Positions 23,806 to 31,995 of a stretch of DNA of 64,000 nt are shown in pieces (positions within the stretch are counted from its first letter, which is position 1; every line of letters begins with the position of its first letter). The position numbers were made by a program, and so were the translations under genes. The stretch is from an uncultured Lewinella sp. (GTDB lineage Bacteria; Bacteroidota; Bacteroidia; Chitinophagales; Saprospiraceae), in assembly GCA_937873655.1 (NCBI GenBank), contig CALMYQ010000058.1:1-64000 (forward strand), read 5' to 3'. The notes under the pieces were generated by a model. That model searched no databases and had not been told where the DNA came from. It was given only the letters and a program-made list of their open reading frames with translations.

Positions 23806-26800
23806 ATGAAATTGAAACTCTACTTGCCGCTTTTGGCAGCCTTCACGCTGCTATCTGCGACCTCTTCAACGTTTGCCCAGACGCTAGTCAGGGGCAGCGT
23901 CAAATCAGCTACGGACGGCGAGCCGTTGATCGGCGCCACCGTCCTTGTAAAAGGAACCAGTGAAGGTTCGGTAACCGATGTCGACGGCAATTTTGAAATC
24001 CGGTTGAGTGATGCCAATGGTACACTCGAAGTCAGCTACACCGGTTTTGCCTCGAAAGATGTCCCTGTTGGGGGTAGAAGCGTACTGGACATTTCTCTGG
24101 ACCCCAACTCCACGTTGTTGGACGAAGTGGTCGTGATCTCGTACGGGCAGGCTACGCGCGCCCAATTCACGGGATCGGCCAGTAAAATCACCTCCGAGCA
24201 GATTGCCCGGCGACCGCTGACCAGTGTCGGTCAGGCGATCGTTGGCGCAGCACCGGGGGTACAGACCAATGCGGGCCTTGGTCAGCCGGGGTCTTCGCCT
24301 GATGTACGCATCCGCGGGTTCGGCTCGATCTCCTCTTCCAATGACCCGCTTTATGTGGTGGACGGGGTACCGTTTTCGGCCAGCATCGCCAACCTGAACC
24401 CGGATGACATCGAAAACATTACCATCCTCAAGGATGCCGCTTCCACGGCGCTTTACGGTTCGAGGGCTGCCAACGGCGTGGTCATGATCACGACCAAGAA
24501 GGGCGCCAGGGGCAAAACCCAGGTGAACGTAAAATATGCCAGGGGGTATTCCGACCGGGCCATACCCGAATATGACCGGGTAAATCCTTTTGAGTATTAC
24601 CCGCTGATGTGGGAAGCTTACCGCAACAGCCTTGCCTACCGGGCCAGCAACCCGGTTCCGATTGCTGATGCCAACCAGCAGGCGACGGATGACATCAAAA
24701 GCCTGCTCGCGTACAACCCCTTCAATGTGTCTGATGACGCCATTGTCGGCACCGACGGCCAGTTGAATCCGTCGGCCAGGCTTATCTACAACGAAAACGA
24801 CCTTGACTGGCAAGATAAGATTACCCGCCAGGGAGTCCGGAATGAAGTGGCGGTCAGCTTCAACGGCGGCAACGAAACTTCGGATTTCTTCATCTCATTG
24901 TCGTACCTGAATGACAAAGCTTTCCTCATCCGTTCGGATTATGACCGCTATACCGCACGCCTGAACTACAACAACCAGGTATTGCCGTGGCTGAAAACCG
25001 GCGTAAACATAGGCGGAACAATCCTGAAGTCCAATCAGGCTTCGGCAACGGGCGGAACGGCATTTGTCAACCCGTTCTTCTTCGGGCGCAATATCGGACC
25101 GATCTATCCGGTATACGCTTATGATCCCAATAATCCGGGGCAATATCTGCTGGACAGCAACGGCGATCGCCAGTACGATTTCGGCAACCTCAGCTCGTTG
25201 GGCCTGCCCAACCGGCCGGGCGGCGCTTACGGCGGCCGGCATATCGTTGCGGAAACGGAGCTGAACCAGGAATTCTTCCGCAGAAATGTCTGGACGGGGC
25301 GCACCTACGGTGAAATCACCTTCCTCAAAAATTTCAAGTTCACGACCAACGTGAGCATAGATATCACCAACCGTACCGACCAGGATTATGACAACGCGGT
25401 GATCGGCGACGGTGCGCCCGGCGGCCGCGCGCAGAAAACCTTCCAGAATGTAACCTCCTACAACCTGAACCAACTGCTGAACTACAACAAGGAATTCGGC
25501 AAACATAACTTCGGGCTGCTGCTGGGCCACGAGAATTACAACTACATCGACGATAACCTTTACGGGTTCCGCTCGCAGCAGGTCCTTGACGGCAACATCG
25601 AACTGGTCAACTTCACCACCACCACCGACCTGACCTCCGAAGAGAACAGGTACCGGGTTGAAGGGTATTTCTCCCGGCTGAACTACGATTTCGACAACAA
25701 ATACTTTGTGTCGTTCTCTTACAGAAGGGACGGTTCCAGCAAGTTCTTCAAGGATGTTCGCTGGGGTGATTTCTATTCCGCCAGTGCTGCATGGCGCCTC
25801 GATCAGGAAGCTTTTTTGCAGAATGTTCCCTGGCTGAATGCCCTCAAATTAAGGGCTTCCTACGGTGAAACCGGCAACGACGGCGGCATCAGCCTGTACG
25901 CCTGGCAACCGCTTTACTCGCTGGGGTATAACAACGCCGCCGAAGCCGGCATCATCCAGTCGAGCCTGGGCAACCCGGCGCTGGAATGGGAGTCGAACAG
26001 CAGTTTCGACGTAGGGCTTGAATTCAGCCTGCTCAAAGACCGGGTATACGGTACGGTTGAATTCTTCCACCGGGTGTCCGACAACCTGATCTTCGACGTG
26101 CCCCTGCCGGTATCGGCCGGTATCCTGGAACAGACCCAGAATATCGGATCCATGTTCAATCAGGGTTTGGAATTGTCTCTCGGGTTGCAGCCGATCCGGT
26201 CGGGATCTTTCAACTGGAGCATCAACTTCAACCTGACGACCTTCAAGAACGAGATTACCAAATTGCCGCAGGAGGAGATCATCAACGGAACGAAAAAATT
26301 GAAAGTCGGCCACTCCATCTATGACTACTGGCTTCGCGAGTGGTACGGCGTGGACTCTGACGACGGTTCGGGCCTGTTCCGGGCGGATGCTTATGTAGAA
26401 TCCAATACCCGGATCAACGCTTCCGGCGATACGTTATCGATCAGCCAGAACAACGCCAGGTTCCACTACGCCGGGTCGGCTATACCGGATTTTTACGGCA
26501 GCATTACCAATACCTTCAGCTACAAAGGGCTGCAACTTTCCGTTTTGGTGACCTATCAGCAGGGCGGCCTGGTATACGACGGCACCTGGGCGGGCCTGAT
26601 GAGTGCGGGCAATTATGGCGCAGCGTTGCACAAGGACATGCTGGGCCGTTGGCAGAATGCCGGCGACATCACGGATATTCCCCGGATGGACGTGTCACAG
26701 ACGGCTGCTTTCAATGCCCAATCCGATCGCTGGCTGACAGATGCCTCTTTCCTCAATATCCGGAATATCACGCTGACGTATGATCTGCCGAGGTCGGTTT

Positions 26801-26967
26801 CCAACAGGCTGAACCTGCAGAATGTGAACATTTACCTCTCCGGGGAGAATATCCACATGTTCTCCAAGCGCAAGGGCATGAACGTAGAGCAATCCTTTAC
26901 CGGAGTGACGTCCAATGAATACGTTCCGGCACGCGTGCTGACCACCGGTATTAACATCACCCTTTAA
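23806..26967 (+). CDS. SusC/RagA-type TonB-linked outer-membrane receptor
   Basis: This roughly 1050-residue protein has a signal peptide (MKLKLYLPLLAAFTLLSA, cleavage near TFAQ), a CarboxypepD_reg-like domain (GEPLIGATVLVKGTSEG), a TonB-dependent plug (SVGQAIVGAAPGVQ, RIRGFGS, PLYVVDGVPF, GSRAANGVVMITTKKG) and a long barrel ending in PARVLTTGINITL. It is the pore half of a SusCD nutrient importer, energised by TonB/ExbBD. An ATG at 23764 would add 14 residues before the signal peptide; 23806 is preferred. The SusD gene follows after 14 bases. No glycosidase or other enzyme accompanies the pair, so the substrate is open. Confidence 0.95.
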   Translation: MKLKLYLPLLAAFTLLSATSSTFAQTLVRGSVKSATDGEPLIGATVLVKGTSEGSVTDVDGNFEIRLSDANGTLEVSYTGFASKDVPVGGRSVLDISLDPNSTLLDEVVVISYGQATRAQFTGSASKITSEQIARRPLTSVGQAIVGAAPGVQTNAGLGQPGSSPDVRIRGFGSISSSNDPLYVVDGVPFSASIANLNPDDIENITILKDAASTALYGSRAANGVVMITTKKGARGKTQVNVKYARGYSDRAIPEYDRVNPFEYYPLMWEAYRNSLAYRASNPVPIADANQQATDDIKSLLAYNPFNVSDDAIVGTDGQLNPSARLIYNENDLDWQDKITRQGVRNEVAVSFNGGNETSDFFISLSYLNDKAFLIRSDYDRYTARLNYNNQVLPWLKTGVNIGGTILKSNQASATGGTAFVNPFFFGRNIGPIYPVYAYDPNNPGQYLLDSNGDRQYDFGNLSSLGLPNRPGGAYGGRHIVAETELNQEFFRRNVWTGRTYGEITFLKNFKFTTNVSIDITNRTDQDYDNAVIGDGAPGGRAQKTFQNVTSYNLNQLLNYNKEFGKHNFGLLLGHENYNYIDDNLYGFRSQQVLDGNIELVNFTTTTDLTSEENRYRVEGYFSRLNYDFDNKYFVSFSYRRDGSSKFFKDVRWGDFYSASAAWRLDQEAFLQNVPWLNALKLRASYGETGNDGGISLYAWQPLYSLGYNNAAEAGIIQSSLGNPALEWESNSSFDVGLEFSLLKDRVYGTVEFFHRVSDNLIFDVPLPVSAGILEQTQNIGSMFNQGLELSLGLQPIRSGSFNWSINFNLTTFKNEITKLPQEEIINGTKKLKVGHSIYDYWLREWYGVDSDDGSGLFRADAYVESNTRINASGDTLSISQNNARFHYAGSAIPDFYGSITNTFSYKGLQLSVLVTYQQGGLVYDGTWAGLMSAGNYGAALHKDMLGRWQNAGDITDIPRMDVSQTAAFNAQSDRWLTDASFLNIRNITLTYDLPRSVSNRLNLQNVNIYLSGENIHMFSKRKGMNVEQSFTGVTSNEYVPARVLTTGINITL

Positions 26968-26981
26968 ATCGGGATCCAACC

Positions 26982-28460
26982 ATGAAAAAGCTTGTATTAT
27001 ATAAATTCATTGCACTGATAGCGATCGGCCTTTCCGCGACATCCTGCGGGAATGATTACCTGGATACGGCGCCGACCGATCAGGTAGACGCCGGCGCTGC
27101 TTTTTTGACCACTGCTAACGCCTACGCCGCGTTGAACGGCATTCACCGGGCTATGTTCGTACGGTACAACAGCCAGGGCGAATACGGACAAGGCGCTATG
27201 ATGATCAATATGGATATGATGGGCGAGGACCTGGTGATGACCTCTGCAGGTAACGGCTGGTACAACAATACCTACAAATGGCTCGATCACCGGAATGAGA
27301 ACAGCGCTCTTTGCCTGTTCGCCTATCAGTTTTACTATCGCCTGATCGGCAACGCCAATCTCATCATTGCCAACATCGGCAACGCGGAAGGACCGCAGGA
27401 AGACCGCGATGCCATCAAAGGGCAGGCCCTCTGTTACCGGGCATGGGCGCATTTCATGCTGGTGCAATTGTACGGCAAACGGTATGATGCGGGCGCCAAA
27501 CCCAATAGTCAGCTTGGCGTACCCCTGATGCTGACCCCGACCACCGACGGCCAGGCCAGGGCAACCGTTGAGGAAGTCTACACCCAGGTCAATCAGGATC
27601 TGGATGACGCCATCGCGCTGCTGACCACCAGCCGTCGCGCAAAGTCGCATTTCAACAAGGAGGTAGCCCAGGGGATCAAAGCCCGGGTAGCGCTGACCCA
27701 GCAAAACTGGACGGTTGCAGCCCAGATGGCCGTGGAAGCACGCAAGAATTACAGCCTGATGAGCAACGCCGAATACCTGAGCGGATTTGATGACGTGTCG
27801 AACGCCGAATGGATCTGGGGAACCGACCATATTGACGACCAGACCACTTTCTTTGCGTCTTTTCATGCCTACATCTCCTGCAATTTCAACTCGACCAATA
27901 TCCGGACCAATCCGAAGGCCATCAACAGTACGCTGTATGAAATGATGTCGCCGACGGATGTTCGTCGCGGATGCTGGCTCCCGGCCCCGGATGCCGCAAC
28001 CGCCATTCGCCCTCCGGGCGGCGTGTTGAAACCCTATATGACCCAGAAATTCCTGTCGGCCAGCAACAGCAACAGCGTAGGCGATGTGCCGCATATGCGG
28101 GCAGGGGAAATGTACCTGATCGAAGCCGAAGCCAAGGCGCGTTTGGGCGATGACCCGGGCGCACAGTCGGCGCTGACTGCGCTGATGAGCAACCGGGACC
28201 CCGGCTACGTACCGTCCGGCAATGTGGGCCAGGCCCTGATCGACGAGATCCTCATCAACCGGAGGATCGAGCTGTGGGGAGAAGGTTTCCGGTTTACAGA
28301 CCTGAAACGTCTGAATCTGCCGTTGAACCGCAACGGCGCCAACCATATTTCTTCCCTTACGCTGACTTATGACGTGCCTGCGGGCGACGTCAGTTGGGAG
28401 TTCCTGATCCCGCGGCGGGAACTGGATTCCAATAAGCTGTCGGTGCAAAATCCGTTGTAA
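26982..28460 (+). CDS. SusD/RagB-type surface lipoprotein
   Basis: This 492-residue protein has a lipoprotein signal (IGLSATSC, Cys22) and the SusD helical TPR-like fold. Recognisable segments are RAWAHFMLVQLYG, the C-terminal RAGEMYLIEAEAKARLG and the closing NRRIELWGEGFRFTDLKRL. It forms the lid of the SusC barrel and captures the ligand on the cell surface. It is co-transcribed with the SusC gene and followed by a strong terminator at 28,501. The ligand may be a glycan or a peptide, since the RagB branch binds peptides; nothing nearby settles it. Confidence 0.94.
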   Translation: MKKLVLYKFIALIAIGLSATSCGNDYLDTAPTDQVDAGAAFLTTANAYAALNGIHRAMFVRYNSQGEYGQGAMMINMDMMGEDLVMTSAGNGWYNNTYKWLDHRNENSALCLFAYQFYYRLIGNANLIIANIGNAEGPQEDRDAIKGQALCYRAWAHFMLVQLYGKRYDAGAKPNSQLGVPLMLTPTTDGQARATVEEVYTQVNQDLDDAIALLTTSRRAKSHFNKEVAQGIKARVALTQQNWTVAAQMAVEARKNYSLMSNAEYLSGFDDVSNAEWIWGTDHIDDQTTFFASFHAYISCNFNSTNIRTNPKAINSTLYEMMSPTDVRRGCWLPAPDAATAIRPPGGVLKPYMTQKFLSASNSNSVGDVPHMRAGEMYLIEAEAKARLGDDPGAQSALTALMSNRDPGYVPSGNVGQALIDEILINRRIELWGEGFRFTDLKRLNLPLNRNGANHISSLTLTYDVPAGDVSWEFLIPRRELDSNKLSVQNPL

Positions 28461-28500
28461 AGGATTTTTACCGGCCCGTGAATTTTAATAACATTTAACC

Positions 28501-28533
28501 AGGGCGCTGTCTCCTTTTTCGGGACAGCGCCCT
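28501..28533 (+). terminator. Rho-independent terminator of the SusCD operon
   Basis: An 11-bp perfect stem (agggcgctgtc, 28501-28511, with gacagcgccct, 28523-28533) closes an 11-base T-rich loop, 40 bases after the SusD stop codon. The following gatccttttaac gives a short T tract. Confidence 0.85.
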
Positions 28534-28642
28534 GATCCTTTTAACAAGTTCACTCTGGACCCAAGGGTGACCGCTCTCTTTGGAATTGCTTAGGACCGCT
28601 GAAATAATAACTGTCCACTAGGGCCAAAATGCATGACCTATC

Positions 28643-28672
28643 AAAAGCGACACTTATTAATTCACCGATCCT
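28643..28672. repeat. Left copy of a 30-bp long-range inverted repeat
   Basis: The 30 bases beginning aaaagcgacacttattaatt are found again, perfectly complementary, at 36760-36789. This copy lies between the SusCD terminator and the DUF1801 gene, directly adjoining a TAATTTTG box at 28673-28680. The unit is not itself palindromic. A 30-base exact match 8.1 kb away is far beyond chance and marks a shared element; its nature is not known. Confidence 0.95.
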
Positions 28673-28680
28673 TAATTTTG
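28673..28680 (+). promoter_or_regulatory. Candidate -7 element (TAATTTTG) abutting the left 30-bp repeat
   Basis: TAATTTTG begins one base after the left repeat and 33 bases before the ATG of the DUF1801 gene. It would place the 30-bp repeat over the -33 region. No TTTG is seen at the standard spacing inside the repeat. Confidence 0.4.
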
Positions 28681-28705
28681 CACATAAAATTCAACCGATT
28701 GGCCT

Positions 28706-29080
28706 ATGAAAACTGACCTTTCCGAAATCAAGGCGGCACTCTTGTCCGCGCTCACGCAAAGCGTCCCGCCATTGAAGATCAGAACAAACACAGATGCAAA
28801 TTTCGAGGTAGCCGGCACCAAGGAAACCATGCAGGGCAAACAAAGGGTAGACGGGATCTATTTCGCCAGCGTTGTGCCCAAGCCCGGCGATGTCCGGTTT
28901 TATTTTTTCCCGAACTATACGCATCCCGCGGCTTTTGCCGGTATGTCGGAAGACCTTAAAAAATGCCTTAAGGGCAAAAGTTGTTTCCACATCAAAAAAC
29001 TGAGCCCGGAAATGGAGGTGGAAATCGGCGATATGGTTCGAAAAGGAGTGGCTTTGTATCAACAGGACGGACTGATCTGA
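28706..29080 (+). CDS. DUF1801-type small protein
   Basis: This 124-residue protein matches the general pattern of DUF1801/YdhG-like proteins: IYFASVVPKPGDVRFYFFPNY, a HP pair, LKKCLKGKSCFHIKK, and a closing helix ending in VRKGVALYQQDG. The function of the family is unsettled; the fold is frataxin-like. It is cytoplasmic. The gene sits between the left 30-bp repeat and the broken NTF2-like gene on the opposite strand, and seems to have replaced the 3' part of that gene. Confidence 0.8.
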   Translation: MKTDLSEIKAALLSALTQSVPPLKIRTNTDANFEVAGTKETMQGKQRVDGIYFASVVPKPGDVRFYFFPNYTHPAAFAGMSEDLKKCLKGKSCFHIKKLSPEMEVEIGDMVRKGVALYQQDGLI

Positions 29081-29089
29081 CCAGGATCG

Positions 29090-29329
29090 GTTGAACCGTT
29101 GAAGGGAAAGGGCCGCCCTCCCTTCCCGGGGGCTCATGCCGCCGGGCGTGATAACGGCATCGTCTTCGAAAAGAGCGAGAACGCCTTGCTCGTTGCCTGC
29201 CAGCCAGGCCTTTACATACTGTTCATTAATGGCCTCGATGGCAGCTTCATCGGCCGAAGGGGCAGGTGCTGAAGTGCAGGAAAGAAAAGCAGCGACGTAG
29301 AAACTGCTCAGAATAGCGATTGATCTCAT
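29090..29329 (-). pseudogene. 3'-truncated NTF2/SnoaL-like (DUF4440-type) lipoprotein gene
   Basis: The first 80 residues look genuine: a lipoprotein-like signal (YVAAFLSC), then EAAIEAINEQYVKAWLAGNEQGVLALFEDDAVITPGG and REGRAAL. This is the first half of an NTF2-like fold, whose full length is about 130-150 residues. After about 29,095 the frame continues only as the antisense of the DUF1801 gene and loses all resemblance to the family. The gene has therefore lost its 3' half at the junction with the DUF1801 segment. The end coordinate given is the approximate break, not a stop codon. Confidence 0.65.
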
Positions 29330-29409
29330 TTTATGTATATTTAATCCCGGAAATAGTTTTTAAAACAGACAGCGGAATTTCGCTTGCGTTGCCGGAGTCT
29401 GAAAATACC

Positions 29410-30036
29410 ATGAACCCTGTGCTGCCGGGTGATACCGGAAGCCTTTTTGGATCCATGTCTGTCGAAAAAGAACTTTTAGCCAAAATAGCCCAGGGCGATC
29501 AGCGGGCCTTCAGGGAATTTTACGACCGGTTCAGTTCCCGGGTCTACAATACGGCGATCAGCTATCTGCAGCATGCAGAGGATGCGGAGGAAATCGTCCA
29601 GGATGTCTTTCTGGAAATCCACCGCTCAGCGGGCACTTTCCGGCTGGAAGCCGGCCCCGGCACCTGGATCTACCGGATCACCGTCAACAAATCCCTGGAT
29701 CTCCTCCGGAAAAAGAAAGCCAAAAAACGATTCGGTTTTGCACGGCCCCTGTTCGGAGCGGAAGAAACGGCTTCAATGGAAACGACCGAGTTCATCCACC
29801 CCGGCGTATTGCTGGAAAACAGGGAAGACGCGGGCATCCTGTTCCGCGTAATTGACACGCTCCCGGATCAGCAGAAAACGGCCTTCATTCTGAGTTATAT
29901 CGAGGAGTTGCCGCGTCAGGAAGTCGCGGATATCATGGAAGTGACGCTGAAGTCGGTGGAAGGGTTGTTGCTTCGCGCGAAAAATAATTTGCGTTCCCGG
30001 CTGGATAAGTACTACCCCGACCGGGGGAAAAAATAA
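29410..30036 (+). CDS. ECF RNA polymerase sigma factor
   Basis: This sigma-70 family protein (208 residues from 29410) contains region 2 (GDQRAFREFYDRF, then DAEEIVQDVFLEIHR) and region 4 (LPDQQKTAFILSYIEELPRQEVADIM, then LKSVEGLLLRAKNNLR). It should direct RNA polymerase to a small regulon. Possible starts are ATG 29410 and ATG 29455 (MSVEKELLAKIAQGD); the latter fits the usual N-terminus and is equally likely. It is followed 20 bases later by a one-TM protein and then a metal-resist-like protein, an arrangement that suggests anti-sigma control. Confidence 0.92.
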   Translation: MNPVLPGDTGSLFGSMSVEKELLAKIAQGDQRAFREFYDRFSSRVYNTAISYLQHAEDAEEIVQDVFLEIHRSAGTFRLEAGPGTWIYRITVNKSLDLLRKKKAKKRFGFARPLFGAEETASMETTEFIHPGVLLENREDAGILFRVIDTLPDQQKTAFILSYIEELPRQEVADIMEVTLKSVEGLLLRAKNNLRSRLDKYYPDRGKK

Positions 30037-30056
30037 AAAACTGCGTCAAAAGAACA

Positions 30057-30371
30057 ATGGATAAGGAAAATTGGAAAGATCGCATTCTGGAGAGCACGCG
30101 CGGCATGAAGCGTGCGGAACCGTCGCCGGACGTCTTTAACCGGCTGGTGGACCGCCTGCATGAACCCGTGCGATCGACAGCTGTTGTCAGGGCTCTTCCC
30201 AAACTGCAGTTGCGGTTGATTGCCGCCTGCATACTTGTCCTGATCGGATTTAACGGTTGGACGGTGTACCGGACACTGAACCGCAACAACAGCCGGATGT
30301 CGGCAGATGCCGTATACAGTGATGACGGCTATGCCGGTTTATTCGACCATTACAACCTCTATGAACAATGA
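30057..30371 (+). CDS. Single-pass membrane protein, likely anti-sigma factor
   Basis: This 104-residue protein has a charged N-terminal cytoplasmic part (about 50 residues), one transmembrane helix (LIAACILVLIGFNGWTVY, about residues 53-70) and a short outer tail. Size, topology and its place directly behind an ECF sigma gene point to an anti-sigma factor, although no zinc-binding ZAS motif is present. Its stop codon overlaps the start of the next gene (ATGA), so the two are translationally coupled. The role is inferred from context. Confidence 0.65.
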   Translation: MDKENWKDRILESTRGMKRAEPSPDVFNRLVDRLHEPVRSTAVVRALPKLQLRLIAACILVLIGFNGWTVYRTLNRNNSRMSADAVYSDDGYAGLFDHYNLYEQ

Positions 30372-30853
30372 GCCAGGTGAACGTTTTAAAAATTCTGGTG
30401 GGTATTTTAATCGTGATGAATGCTGGGTTGATCATCTTGTTTTTCAACGGCCCGGGAAGAAGGATGCCCCCGGGCGGCGGGCCGGAGAATTTTCGGAATA
30501 TAGTGATCCGGGAACTTCAGTTGGACGACCGTCAGCAGGAGGACTACCTGCGGTCAGCCCGGGCGCACAGGGAAGGCATGAACCGGCTTGAACGGGATCA
30601 GGCCGAACTGACCCGGGCCTATTTCGACGGGCTTAAATCGGGTACCCAATCCGGTGACCGTGACAGCCTGCTGGCTAAAATCCAGGCGATCGAAGCCTCA
30701 AAGGTGGAACTGACCTATCGCCATTTCGATGAATTGAAGGCGATTTGCCGGGAAGATCAACTTCTGCATTTTCCCCGGATATTGGACCGGGCGCTGAATC
30801 TGATGCTGTTGAAGAGGAGGAAGGCGCCGCCGCGTCCCGGCAGGCCGGGATGA
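30368..30853 (+). CDS. Membrane-anchored periplasmic sensor, Metal_resist/Spy-CpxP-like
   Basis: This 161-residue protein has one N-terminal membrane helix (VLKILVGILIVMNAGLIILFF), a Gly/Pro/Met-rich linker and a helical periplasmic domain (LQLDDRQQEDYLRSARAHREGMNRLERDQAEL... then HFDELKAIC). This resembles the four-helix CnrX/Spy-CpxP group. In the Cnr system CnrX senses metal, CnrY is the anti-sigma factor and CnrH the ECF sigma; the three genes here have the same layout. The stimulus is unknown; CnrX-like metal ligands cannot be assigned with confidence. It overlaps the preceding gene by 4 bases. Confidence 0.72.
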   Translation: MSQVNVLKILVGILIVMNAGLIILFFNGPGRRMPPGGGPENFRNIVIRELQLDDRQQEDYLRSARAHREGMNRLERDQAELTRAYFDGLKSGTQSGDRDSLLAKIQAIEASKVELTYRHFDELKAICREDQLLHFPRILDRALNLMLLKRRKAPPRPGRPG

Positions 30854-30956
30854 AAGCCGCAGGAATATATCGGCGAGGTAAAAGCATTTTAACCGGCCTG
30901 CTGAAGAGTTGAAAAAGGAGTAGTATCTTGCCGGTTTTGGAACTTATCGGATCGGC

Positions 30957-31955
30957 ATGGATTTTTCTAAATTACCCAAAATAGAATTGCACCTGCACCT
31001 CGACTGCTCTTTGAGCTATGAAGTGGTCAAAAAACTCAACCCGGCGGTCTCCTATTCAGCCTATCGGGAGGCCTTTGTAGCGCCCGCCAAGTGCAGGGAT
31101 CTGGCCGACTATATCACCCGCGCAGTGAAAGGGATCGAGCTGATGCAAACGGCGGAAGCTTTGCGGCTGGTGACCCTCGACCTGTTCGACCAGCTTCGCG
31201 CCGACCACGTCATTTATGCCGAGATCCGGTTTGCCCCTTTGGAACATCTGCAATCCGGTTTGACGCCCGGGGAAGTGGTCCGGGCCGTGCAGGAGGCCAT
31301 GGAAGAGGGCATCCGCAATACGGGCGTCCGGGCAGGTTTGATCCTGTGCACGCTCCGGCATTATACATCGGAAAAGAGCATGGAAACCGTTCGGCTGGTC
31401 GAACATTTTAGAGGCACGCATGTCGTTGGATTCGATATTGCGGCCGATGAAGCGGGTTTTCCCATTGACAACCATATCGAGGCATTTCGGTATGCACATG
31501 AAAAAGGCATCCCTTGTACCGCCCATGCCGGCGAAGCCCGCGGCGCCGACAGCGTTTGGGAAACGATCGACCATTTTCATCCCAGCCGCATAGGCCATGG
31601 GGTCCGGAGCGCAGAAGACCCGGAATTGATGGCTTTCCTCCGCGAAAAGGATATTCACCTGGAGGTATGCCCTACCAGCAATATTCAGACCAATGTCTAC
31701 GACAAAATAACTGACCATACGGCCGATAAGCTCTATCATGCGGGGATCTCCATGAGCATTAATACCGATGCCAGAACCATTTCCGATGTTACCCTGGCGG
31801 AGGAGTATACTACCCTGAACCGGGTTTTCGGATGGGAAAAAGCCCATTTTCTGCGGTGTAACCTGGCGGCGGCTGCTCATAGTTTTGCCCCGGAGAAAGT
31901 AAAAGCGCAACTGCGCCAAAGGCTGATCGCCGGTTTCGGGGTTGATCAAATTTAA
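30957..31955 (+). CDS. add: Adenosine deaminase-like amidohydrolase
   Basis: This 332-residue protein has the zinc and catalytic set of adenosine deaminases: H12-L-H14 in ELHLHLD, H190-A-G-E193, RIGHG with the catalytic His, VCPTSN, and the zinc ligand D271 in INTDA. Mammalian and E. coli enzymes have NTDDP; here the second Asp is Ala272, so the purine-contact position differs and the substrate may not be plain adenosine. It is cytoplasmic and should give inosine or a related product plus ammonia. It stands alone between the sigma module and a convergent secreted hydrolase. Confidence 0.85.
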   Translation: MDFSKLPKIELHLHLDCSLSYEVVKKLNPAVSYSAYREAFVAPAKCRDLADYITRAVKGIELMQTAEALRLVTLDLFDQLRADHVIYAEIRFAPLEHLQSGLTPGEVVRAVQEAMEEGIRNTGVRAGLILCTLRHYTSEKSMETVRLVEHFRGTHVVGFDIAADEAGFPIDNHIEAFRYAHEKGIPCTAHAGEARGADSVWETIDHFHPSRIGHGVRSAEDPELMAFLREKDIHLEVCPTSNIQTNVYDKITDHTADKLYHAGISMSINTDARTISDVTLAEEYTTLNRVFGWEKAHFLRCNLAAAAHSFAPEKVKAQLRQRLIAGFGVDQI

Positions 31956-31995
31956 CCGAAACCGATTGTCGGGTTAATATTTTTCCCTGATACGG

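Noticed and set aside
26997..28448. Antisense frame covering the whole SusD gene
   Set aside because: The plus strand encodes a clear SusD lipoprotein; the antisense product has no domain, signal or start context.
28691..29090. Continuation of the NTF2-like frame through the DUF1801 gene as one 212-residue protein
   Set aside because: Only the first 80 residues resemble the family. The rest is exactly antisense to the DUF1801 gene, so it was called a truncated gene.
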